NCBI RefSeq assembly: GCF_910592395.1
Contig: NC_088312.1
Span: forward strand, 13,518,001-13,582,000
From: Lineus longissimus
Lineage: Eukaryota; Nemertea; Pilidiophora; Heteronemertea; Lineidae
DNA: 64,000 bases
Reading direction: 5' to 3'
Shown here: piece by piece, positions 1-9,289 of the stretch
Position numbering within the stretch: position 1 is the first letter of the stretch
How the letters are laid out: the number at the start of each line of letters is the position of its first letter
Position numbers and translations under genes: made by a program
Notes under the pieces: generated by a model
The model's input: the letters and a program-made list of their open reading frames with translations, nothing else
Database searches by the model: none
What the model was told of the DNA's origin: nothing

Positions 1-24
1 CAAATTTGAACTCAGTATTATCAT

Positions 25-275
25 ATTTAGTTCATGCAAGACATTGCAATAATGCAATAGAGTCAAGTCAATGCAAGAAAATGTAAGACAAATTTTAACT
101 TTCTCTCAGTCAATGCAAGAACCTGCCAGACCAATTTGGACTCTATTTTTAATCGGTACTATACTAATACTACCAAATATTTGGCCGAGTCTACACAAGA
201 ACACGCAAGACAAATTTGAACTTGCTATTTAAAAGCTCAGTCAATGCAAGAACATGCCAGACAAATTTAGACTCA
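25..275. repeat. Sparse outlier of the CAAGAAC minisatellite
   Basis: Several copies of TGCAAGAAC followed by GCAAGAC or GCCAGAC occur here (near 70, 115, 200 and 245), separated by 40-70 bases of AT-rich sequence. The same words make up the dense array at 900-1830, so this is probably a decayed edge or a separate small block of that family. Here the copies are almost all in one orientation, unlike the main array. Confidence 0.75.
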
Positions 276-899
276 TGAGGTATACTGCAGAAGTACCAAA
301 CAGTATGGACTCCTTTTTCGTCCTTTTGTGAACCCCTGTTGTTTGATAGAAAGCAGTCCCACAACCTTTGTTTAAAATATGTCTTTTACGTTGACCATAC
401 CCTGGGCATTTGATATGATTAATAATGTTTATATTTTTTCCATGCCATTTTAGTGTACTTTTTATGGTGTGATCGTACTTTGGAAATATATGTTTTGAAA
501 GATATTACTTCCACAAGCCCCCCCCCCCCCCCCCATCGTGTTTACTCAGGGCTTCAGCTATTTTCCTTTATCAGGAAAAATAACTCCCGTGAGGTCCTTG
601 CCCACTGATTTCAATTTCTTCTAATTCTCGTTAGAAGGACACCGAACGAGGTAATTATGTTAAAGATAAATATGTATAGAATCCCCAAACAATAATGGTT
701 TTTAAATATATATTAACATACATAAGCCATACTTAAGCAATGTTTGCAGGCCCTTCCTGTAGCTTCCCTTCAGGGCTAACATTCCTTTGTTCCCAGCAGC
801 ATGGATGGCTGTGTGTGCATGTAGTAGCATGTGTATTAATTTATGATCTGTGTGTGTGTTGATCTCCTCAACACAATTTCTTTACACTAAATACTACAG
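276..899. other. Non-coding spacer with a C17 tract
   Basis: No coding signal was seen. A run of 17 C residues lies at 518-534. The rest is AT-rich unique-looking sequence separating the two blocks of the CAAGAAC minisatellite. Confidence 0.6.
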
Positions 900-1835
900 T
901 CCGCAGATACAAGATGTCTTGCAAGTTCTTGTATTCAGAATCTATGCAAGAACTTTCAAGAAAAACACAAGACCTGGCATGACAAGAGGTCTCGCAAGTT
1001 CTTGTGTTCTGATACACAAGAATCAAGAACAACACAAGAACTTGCTAGACTAACGTTACATGTCTTGCATGTTCTTGTATTCCAGAATGAATGCAGAAAC
1101 GACACAAGAACTTGCAAGGCAATTGTCATGCATGTTCTTTCGTTCCCTGGGTTGCAAGAACTTACAAGAATAACACAAGAATTGGCAAGACTAGATGTCT
1201 TGCATATTCTTGCATTTTACCCGAACACAATAACATGTTAGACTCTATGTCTTGCATGTTCTTGCCTTCCAGAATGACCGTAGAAACCACACAAGATCTT
1301 GCAAGACAAAATGTCATGCACGTTCTTGCATTCGAGGCAATACAAGAACTTACAAGAACGACACAAGAATTTGCAAGCATATGTCTTGCATATTCTTGCA
1401 TTCTAAATGTATGCAAGAACATGCAGGAACTTTGCAAGAACATGCAAGACAACACAGGCGAACCTTCTCAAATAATTTTGTATGTCATAACAAAAGAACA
1501 TGCAGGGACAATGCCAGAACATCCAAGACAACACAAACACACCTTCTCAAATAACTTTTCTAAATCAATGCAAGAACATGCAGGAGCAATGAAAGAATGA
1601 GTAAGAACAACACAAGAACATACAAAAACTACAAAGCCCCTCCTCAAAAAATATTTCGAAGTCAACACAAGAACATGCCAAGATTTTTTCCCTTGGCTTA
1701 CAAGTTCTTGCATTCGGGTAGTACATTATAGTCGGATGTACTATCAATTTATAATGCAAGAATATTCAAGAACAATGCCAGAACATGCAAGACGTGTCTT
1801 GAATGTTCTTGCATTTGTCCTGCAAGTTCTTGCAT
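900..1835. repeat. Minisatellite of alternating CAAGAAC / GTTCTTG blocks
   Basis: The stretch is packed with GCAAGAAC, ACAAGAACTTGCAAGAC and their reverse complements GTCTTGCATGTTCTTGCATTC (and variants). From about 904 to 1400 the words recur in a higher-order unit: a GTCTTGCATGTTCTTG block, a spacer of about 10-20 bases, then a GCAAGAAC..ACAAGAACTTGCAAGAC block. The reverse-strand block starts near 904, 989, 1061, 1127, 1195, 1250, 1313 and 1381, so units are roughly 55-85 bases. Each unit is a potential hairpin. From about 1390 to 1790 direct-orientation words dominate, spaced by about 40-60 bases. Overlapping open frames on both strands are products of the repeat, not genes. Confidence 0.9.
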
Positions 1836-2656
1836 TATTTTTACTATGGGGTGTTTTTTCTCTTGCCAAACCCAAGTTGCAACAATAAAGCTCGACATTT
1901 GCCTACAGTGAAGAGTCTCCTCAAGTTAAATCGCCAGTGACGTCTCGCATATGCTCCTGGTTTTGACTTTGTCCTCATATCATAAGTGGTATTACTATTA
2001 ATGGTAATTGTTGTGGAAAATTATAACTCTAATATATTTACATATATATGTTTAAGATACATTTTACTTGCGAGTGGCACTGTCCCAACAAAGGCTTTAC
2101 CTTAGTCTCTTAAAAATAACACTAAATTGGAGATGGACCATTTCACTATTCATATGTATTTTTAAGATACATTCAACTCAGAGAAGACGCTGTCCTAACC
2201 CGGCTCATCGGAGTCTCTTTGATATTCAAAAGCTTTGCCTTTTTAGATAAATCATGCTACTATCTGTAGATTACTTAACAGCTTCAAATCTAGTGAAGAC
2301 TAGTAATTTCCCCCCCCCCCCCCCACCCTCGTACACAGACGCATGCACATCTTACTAACTCAAAGCTGAAGTCCACCGTTACCGTCAATACCAGCAAATG
2401 CGCAAACGAACGATTTCTCACAAATCTTTTGTAAGTTGTCAAGATTTTGTTCATTATTCAGAACGTGTCAACTGAAATCAAAGAATTTTTCACAATGGAA
2501 CATGTCGAATTTCAGCTTTATCACGAGTTGAGATTGAATAAACGATTTTATCTATTCAAAGAGGTATGACATTTTGCAGTCTCTGATTAAAATTCCCTGA
2601 TAAATCTTCTGCTCCTGTGAAGCTGTGTAAAGCAATATGAAACTCTTGCTTGATAT
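1836..2656. other. Non-coding, includes a C15 tract
   Basis: AT-rich sequence without recognisable coding potential. A run of 15 C residues lies at 2310-2324, followed by CACCCTCG. Nothing else was identified. Confidence 0.6.
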
Positions 2657-3208
2657 TTAAAGGCGAACTGACAAGTTATGTGTTTTTAATCTGATATAAT
2701 CAAAAACTGTAACCATGACTGAAAAACGCGGTGTAATTTATACAATTACAAGCTGCCCAGTTTGACTACGTCATCTTGAAAGGATGACGTCATATACCTA
2801 GTATATACGACCGAGTGATGTCATAATAGGACGGTTGAGATCAGGGATTCTTATACATGATATGTATATAATACCAAGTATAGATTATTTATATAGGGAT
2901 AGAAATTAACCCAGAGGTCGTCCCCTTTCTACAGACATGACAGAGTTTTATCCGCATACGTGATAAAGATCCTTGACAGGCCGCTGTTTTTATCCTCCCT
3001 AATATGCCTTGCTTTAAACACTGATAGTGTTCTTTGCGAATGATGTAACTTTTTCCTTCACTCAAGACTCCTCTGGGTGAGACTTCGCCCCGGCCCTGGC
3101 GGATTGCAGAAATTGCAAAATCCGCGTTATCCACAGTGAAACTTTCAATTGTAATGGTTATGATTAGTACAAATTAAAGCAACTTAAAAACTGTCAGTTT
3201 ACCTTTAA
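2657..3208. mobile_element. Non-autonomous DNA transposon (MITE-like), TTAA-flanked, about 550 bp
   Basis: The left end reads TTAA then AGGCGAACTGACA, and the right end reads TGTCAGTTTACCT then TTAA. As inverted repeats these agree at 11 of 13 positions, and both are bordered by TTAA, the target duplication typical of piggyBac-type transposition. The interior holds a perfect CRE palindrome ATGACGTCAT near 2783 and a small minus-strand open frame (2889-3134) with no recognisable domain, so the element is non-autonomous. Family assignment beyond the TTAA target is inference. Confidence 0.7.
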
Positions 3209-4284
3209 CATGTGTTGTTGGGATCTAAATTGGATATTTCGAATATGAAACGACATTGCCTTTCATTTCAGTGATTTGAGTCCAACGGTTTTATCTGTGA
3301 TGCTTCCGAGGTTTTGGTCTTTATCTCTTTAAACATGTTAAATGCGGTTTTATTATAATCAAAAGCACATTACTTCAATGATAAGCTTCCGCAGGACCTG
3401 TATCCAGGTTGTCTAATCCACAAAGATTACAGTATGGACGTCGAGGACGATTCTGCAAAGGTGCTTAACATATTTCGGTTTGAGATATTATTCAGCTTCT
3501 TACGCGATTTTTGCAACATTCTTGTTTGAATCTTGTAAGGTTCTGCTGGAAATCTTACCAAAACTATGTGACAATTCTTGATTCTGGAACCGGAATCGTA
3601 TGAAATCTAAGATGTACTAGGTAAAAAATTCAGATATGATTCTTATCTTTAATTAAGATATTGATTGTTCAGTTTCGTGTTCATGTACATGTAGTACATA
3701 TAACATGTATAAATTAAAATTCACGATTCTTATAATAATTTTGGTGAATATCCTAATATTGTTTTTTTCAATGAAGTTGGTATTCGCATGTTTCATTAGT
3801 AACCTTCTGTTCTGAAAGTGTTCATTTAAACTCTTAGATAATGGAAAAACGCATCCTTAGTTACTTTTAGACCGCACACATCCAGGCACGGAAAACATCT
3901 TTTGCCGCCCAGTGCACCCGAGGTCGAACGTTACCCCGCTATCCCGAAGCAACATTAATTCCATTGTCGTCGTAGAAATTGGGTCTTTACAGCGTCGTTT
4001 AAAATATGTTTTCCATTTGGGTGGAATTCGATGATGGGACTTACTACTCTTGAAATGTGACTGGGCAACCGACAGCTGCGCTAAATTCTAAAATACCTGG
4101 ATTTAGAACGAACCACACTTTACAAATGCACTATTCGCAAACGAAGCCTCATTTTGAGTTCAGTGGTTATGGTTGGGCAACCATAACCGCTTGGGCTGCT
4201 GCAAAATATGGAAGCAGTCAAAAGCATTTAAAACCACATTTTTCGTTGTTTAATTTGAGATATATTTGAATAGAAATTGATACC
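3209..4284. other. Non-coding; holds one half of a repeat pair and a palindrome
   Basis: No gene was seen. GTGACTGGGCAACCGACAGC at 4057-4076 recurs exactly near 48802, and the preceding GATGGGA.TTACTAC also matches there, so the two sites are copies of one dispersed repeat. A 24-base near-palindrome, GGTTATGGTTGG/GCAACCATAACC, lies at 4165-4188. Confidence 0.6.
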
Positions 4285-4415
4285 TCGCTGTCGGTATTGG
4301 AATGTTTCGCCAAAACCACTCCGTAGGAGCATAATTAATGGCCAAACCTCGCATCTGCCTCGGTTTTGGTCTATATTTTAGCTCCACCATCGCGGTTTTG
4401 GTGGGCAACCAATAC
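4285..4415. mobile_element. Small inverted-repeat element with GGTATTGG ends
   Basis: The left end GGTATTGGAATG..GCCAAAACC is mirrored on the right by GGTTTTGGTGGGCAACCAATACC. The interior, read on the minus strand (GGTGGAGCTAAAATATAG then CCAAAACCGAGGCAG), matches two diverged stretches elsewhere in the window, at about 16095-16205 and 61030-61090. This makes it a dispersed family rather than a chance hairpin. It contains no coding sequence. Confidence 0.6.
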
Positions 4416-4460
4416 CTCCAGTTCGGTAGCAAATTCCTTGAATAATTTCGTAAAGAGTGT

Positions 4461-4483
4461 AATATATATATATATATATATAT
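4461..4483. repeat. (AT)n microsatellite
   Basis: An uninterrupted AT dinucleotide run of about 23 bases. Confidence 0.95.
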
Positions 4484-6117
4484 GCAAAAGTACACGAAAC
4501 CGTACGATTTTAACTAAAGATATGATTAGAATCTTATATGGGTTTTCGACCTGGGGTATTATCGTCCTGGGAGCCATTGCTCGATTATTGAACGATTCTT
4601 TATGAGATGTGAATAATGCACATGTGTGATCAGCGCTTCCTGCAAAGCAGTTGAGCGCGGTCAAACCAAGCGTGTTATGGAGTCGCGATATTTAAAAAAA
4701 GTGTGATTGCCCCTCCAGACCAGCGTGGCGGCAAAGATGAACGGCCGAGTCTGCATTGTCAGCTTGAGCGCATTGATTGGAGCTAGTTTTTTTATCGTAC
4801 CATACGATGTATCAGTCATCTCCAATGATTCACGCCAGGCTGAACCTAATTGTTTTAGTTTGCTTCTGATTAGCCGGTAATGGCTGCTTTGTGCCAGCCG
4901 TATTCAAGAAATGTTCCCCGATGGGGCGAAGGTAGTTGAACGTACACAACGTGGTGCATGTATGTGGACGTTTTCTAAGCTTAAGTCGTGTTAGTAAGGT
5001 ATTGGCTTTCATCACAGAGTTTGAGCTATCAGGTCGAAGTGCTTGATGATTTCTGCCAACACAGGCACTGGGATATTTAATCATATTTCAAAACACCTGA
5101 AACTAAACATGGACTGCCAAAACCGCCTAGGCCAAAACGAGGCTCAATGTATTTACATTGAAAACGATGCTATGTATCTGTATCATGCTCTTTTTTCTTA
5201 CGGCTGGTGTCGCGAAGGGGGTCAACTAGCGGATAATGCTGGGCAGCATCATCCAAATGCAGTCAACATCAGGCGTATGTTATCACTGCGTGCCGATACA
5301 GGGTAGCGATGATTCGCAGGTCACTTTATCTCCATCCTCGTAACAAACATTCCAATTGGAATCAGTTGCGCATAATCCACGAACCAGCGACCAATCGAGG
5401 CTTAAAGATGATCCGGCTTCATTTGTCATAATCATTGTCAGCGTACTATAAGGATTACCTGCCTTCAGAAAATAAAACATGGCCTGTTTGCGTGTCAGAG
5501 GTGGTTCGCCCGAGCACGGTGAGAGCATGAGAGTCCGGGGATCACTAAAGCCTGATAAGCGTGCTGCACCAATCTGCCCCCTTATCATGCGATCTTGCAA
5601 TTTATTGCGGATATGGTGTCTTATCGTAGTTTTTGTTTTCATTGCGACACGGACGATGAGGTCGATGCAGCCCAAGAACGGCTTATGGCTAATACTAAAA
5701 ACGCTGTCCCTTTTTTGCATGACCGCAATGACCTATAGGCTATTTGTTGGCGAATTTTGGCAGCGTATGCGCATCGTAGAATTTGGAAAATTTGTTTGCC
5801 GTACCGAGCACTGCAGCTCAATCAGGCAATAAACCGTTTCATGCATAGTTTGTAAACAAGGTGCATGTGGCCAACATGGCAATATCGCTGCTCGGATAGT
5901 CCAAATCCCGCAATATTCTTACCTTCTCCTATCTTCAAATACCCGACATACGGTTCAATTTTACTGTTATATTGGAATTGCACTAAAATCTTTGAGAAAT
6001 AAGTATCACAATTTCCCATGGAAATTCAGTTAGGTCAGCATAGTTGTTTAATCCCATCGCCATGCTGATCTTGGTGAATTAAAAATGCCATCAACTGCTC
6101 ATAATACTTAATGATTT
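4484..6117. other. Non-coding with open frames of doubtful meaning
   Basis: Open frames occur on both strands (5043-5306 +, 5283-5720 -, 5479-5832 +) but overlap one another, show no recognisable domain and lack splice or codon support. They are treated as chance frames. No repeat boundary was found. Confidence 0.5.
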
Positions 6118-6196
6118 GGGGGGGGGGGGTAATTTGCTTGAAATGTCTCATGATATTGATATTGAAACCTTGGTCCTTCGGTATCCCCCCCCCCCC
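6118..6196. repeat. G12 tract and C12 tract facing each other
   Basis: Twelve G residues at 6118-6129 and twelve C residues at 6185-6196 are separated by 55 bases. Together they could pair as a G:C hairpin stem. Origin unknown. Confidence 0.85.
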
Positions 6197-7721
6197 TCCC
6201 TGGTGTGGCCCTAGCTCAGTATCAGATTTTGGATTTTGGTCGTAACTCTATCTAGTTCTTCATAAATGAACATCAATCGCATTTTGGGTAACTACTACAC
6301 GCGGTCAAAACGTTCGGTACAATATTGTTTACGGTCAAGTTAGGATACAGCCACTTAGACAGCGTATCAAAAAAATGTAACATTGGACGCGATGAAATGT
6401 TCAAACCTCTGAACAAAAAAACGTCCTCCAACGCATGCCATTTCGCCATCAATTAGTTCACAATGGCCTATCGTACTGGTCCTGCGTAACAAGGGACATA
6501 ACACGTAGAATAAACATTAATCAAAGAAAGAAAAAATGTGATTAATGACAATGTTGTGTGCGAAAAACGAAAAAAATCCAAGAAAACCCAGGGATTAGAT
6601 TAACCGCGGCCAGCAGGCGCCTTTCTCCTGTATTTCTTGTTCTTGAGTCCACCTATAATGGCTGGTGAGTGTGTTTTTAGACTAAAATTATATCTCACGT
6701 GGGTGTTTTTGCATGTTAGGTATTCATGTCGGGTAGCATTACACGATTCTCCGTTTTAACGCGTTGTGAATTAAAACATACCATTGTGGTCAACTTCGGT
6801 TCGTCACCCGAGGTATCCAAGGAATAGGGTAAATCACAAATATGACATCATGTCCAGTACTACAGGCTTGGAATCGAATTGTATCACTAGTAGGAGGCTT
6901 CTTCCGACTTCTTTTAACGGTTTTTTTACGTTACAGTCCGTCCATTGTTCTATCTAACTTCTAAGAATGCCTCCTTAGCATGCGCACTAAATAATGTTCA
7001 TCATGAACTTGATTGACCTACCAAGACCATCTGCATTTAGAACGAGGCTAATGGATTTGACATTGAAATACATTTTTGGGATGCCAAGGTACATGTACTT
7101 TATAGAAATACATACATGCACATTGTTAATAGTTCCTAATACGCATGCGCATTAGCGAGTCGACCCGAGGAAAAATAGGGCGGTTGGCGTCAGGCGTAAA
7201 CGTAACGTATCCGAGCGATCACTGGTGGTACCTTTTAATCCCACGTCGAGGCGATGAGCCGAAAATCCTGGTGTCACTTGCAACATCCGTTGTAACAGAC
7301 CCGACTTCACGCTTGTGTGTGATGACAACGTGAGCTAGAGTTCCCGCATCTCTGATCTGTTTATCGCGCCATTCATCGATTTTCAATGATAAACTGCAAG
7401 TGATTCCGTATGTTGTTCGTAGAAGACAAACGAAAAACTGTTGAATTCTTCTTTCAAGTTTAATGGAGGACCTAATAATGCTGTCCCCGCTTATTTACTT
7501 CGTACATTCAGGAAGTGGTTCTGGGGTGATCGGGCACAATGTATTTAGTGTATTTGCTCCCACTGATTCTATGTTCCCCGGGTCCGATGCTCTTAACATT
7601 TTTAGTTTTATTATAGGTTTCGTGTACGTATATACATGCATATTAATCTCGTGTTTCTTTTACGATTTTTGGTTAAAACCTAAATAAGGAATCTTACAAG
7701 AATCTTGTAAAGATTCTACCA
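6197..7721. other. Non-coding, nothing recognised
   Basis: Mixed AT-rich sequence. Short open frames (for example 7145-7333) carry no recognisable domain, and no inverted-repeat ends were found. Confidence 0.5.
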
Positions 7722-7925
7722 TGCACATGCTCATCATCAACATCATCATGTCCCGCAGCAATGCGGCCAGTTGGGCGACCATAAGTTGTTAACGATGCGA
7801 CACCACACGGTCCTGTCCTCAGCGAGGCGGATCAGGTCACTGGTTTTTCTTCCAGTCCAGTGCGTCACGTCATCTATCTAAATTCTCTTTGGACGGCCGC
7901 GTGCCTTGCAAGTTGGTACTTGCTT
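7722..7925 (-). pseudogene. Decayed C-terminus of a LINE endonuclease/reverse-transcriptase ORF
   Basis: On the minus strand one frame reads RGRPKRI-stop-IDDVTHWTGRK, then SDLIRLAEDRTVWCRIV, and ends at adjacent TGA codons after a Pro/His/Cys-rich tail. The pattern R-G-R-P-K..W..D..T..L.R.A.DR..W...V is the usual C-terminal end of the polyprotein of many non-LTR retrotransposons. One in-frame stop falls where that pattern expects Trp (TAG for TGG), so the copy is dead. Immediately 3' on the minus strand lies a (GATGAT)n-like tail (7732-7749 on +), as LINE 3' ends often carry. The family level and clade are inference. The upstream polymerase domain is absent, consistent with 5' truncation. Confidence 0.6.
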
Positions 7926-9089
7926 GTGTTCCCTTGGCTCTCGTGACACCGACTTGCACATGCTCGCAAAACTGAATAAGATCTTAACAATAAATCTTTT
8001 CAGAAAAGTTATTTGTATTTGCGACCTGGGTAACGTCCATAGCTGTATTTCATGCACAAGTAATTACTACTATCGCATAATACCGTGAGAGTTAGTAGGA
8101 AGTTTTCGAAAAATGCCCCGTTACACCATCGCGAATGCCTATCCCATTGTACGAGCTCCTGATCGCAAGCCGAACACTGGTATAGGCGTTCACATTGGTG
8201 TTTCGGGGGATTTGCGACGGTCATTTGCGACGACTTACTGGTATTGAATTATCATACACCATCAAATCTCACAAAAAGCCTACCCTTTTTCGTTCTTTTT
8301 ATTATTATTACTTTTTCGCTTCAGGGGTGCAATGTTGGCGCGTGAGTTGACGTATATTGGTATTTCATAACCTTTTGATGACCTAGTATGCATGATGAGG
8401 CCCTTACCTTGGTTTACCGCTTCCCTGGGAGATAATCGTATCCGATGATCAAAGCTAATGGTGGTCTATTATCCACCAAACCTCAATAATTAGGAACCCA
8501 TGCCGCATCGTAATTAGATTAGACCATAAAGACTATGGATAATGTGGCTGATGCTACCTTTTATTGCCTTTTGACTCCGTGTCGCACAGTGGGGGAAGGG
8601 TGTCTTTCATTTCTCTAAAGAACAGGGTCACTTGAAAACTACGGGCAATCAAAGGCGCGCTCGTGAGATTTCCACATGATAACAGGTTGTCACACCTACC
8701 GTGATATTTGATACAAATGATGACTTAAATTGTCTGATTAGTCTAAGTATCAGTCAATGACTGACGGGCTTATCCCGATCAAAAACTCCGATAACAATCT
8801 TGAAGGTACTCTATAACTTGGGCTTTTGACTTGAGTAGGAGCAAATTGCATTACCCAAATGATACAACTTTCTGAACACGATTTAAACCGACTGAACACC
8901 ATTGCCTTACGATTCATTTGCTGGGTTTTACAGACACTGTATTTTGGATATACATGTACATGTATAACACATTCAAGGATGTTATTAAAATTGCGCCCCA
9001 AATTTGAATCTTCTGGTTGTAAATGTGCCTACTTTTTCATGTCTGTTTCTTAATATTCCAATAATCAGAATGGTGTACTTAATTTAATG
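7926..9089. other. Non-coding, nothing recognised
   Basis: No coding signal or clear repeat ends. Two overlapping TACATGTA palindromes occur at about 8951-8964. Confidence 0.5.
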
Positions 9090-9289
9090 TACACTCTAAA
9101 AAATGAAGTGCTGAAAGTTAGCACTTCTTAAGTGCTACTACTTGAAGTGCTATGAAAGTGCTATTCCAGCACTTTAGAGTGCTAATAATTACCAGGAAGT
9201 GAAGTGCTATGATAATTTTTTAGCACTTATAGGGGTGCTAGAATCAGCACTTCAAGTGCTGATTTCTGCACTTCACTTTTTAGAGTGTA
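9090..9289. mobile_element. 200-bp MITE with CACTCTAAAAA ends and TA target duplication
   Basis: The left end TACACTCTAAAAAATGAAGT is the near-exact inverse of the right end ACTTCACTTTTTAGAGTGTA (one mismatch in 20). A TA dinucleotide at each border fits a Tc1/mariner-type target duplication. The whole interior is built from GAAGTGCT and AGCACTTC words in both orientations, at least ten copies, so it folds extensively. It has no coding capacity. A minus-strand open frame at 9227-9610 runs into it and is therefore suspect as a gene. Confidence 0.88.

Noticed and set aside
900-1835. Several overlapping frames as repetitive proteins
   Set aside because: They are translations of the minisatellite in multiple frames and both strands, with no consistent start or composition.
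5283-5832. Overlapping frames on both strands (145 and 117 codons), and a third frame at about 5559-5869 with one stop, as a decayed gene
   Set aside because: The frames conflict, no domain was recognised, and frames of this length are expected by chance in 64 kb of this composition.
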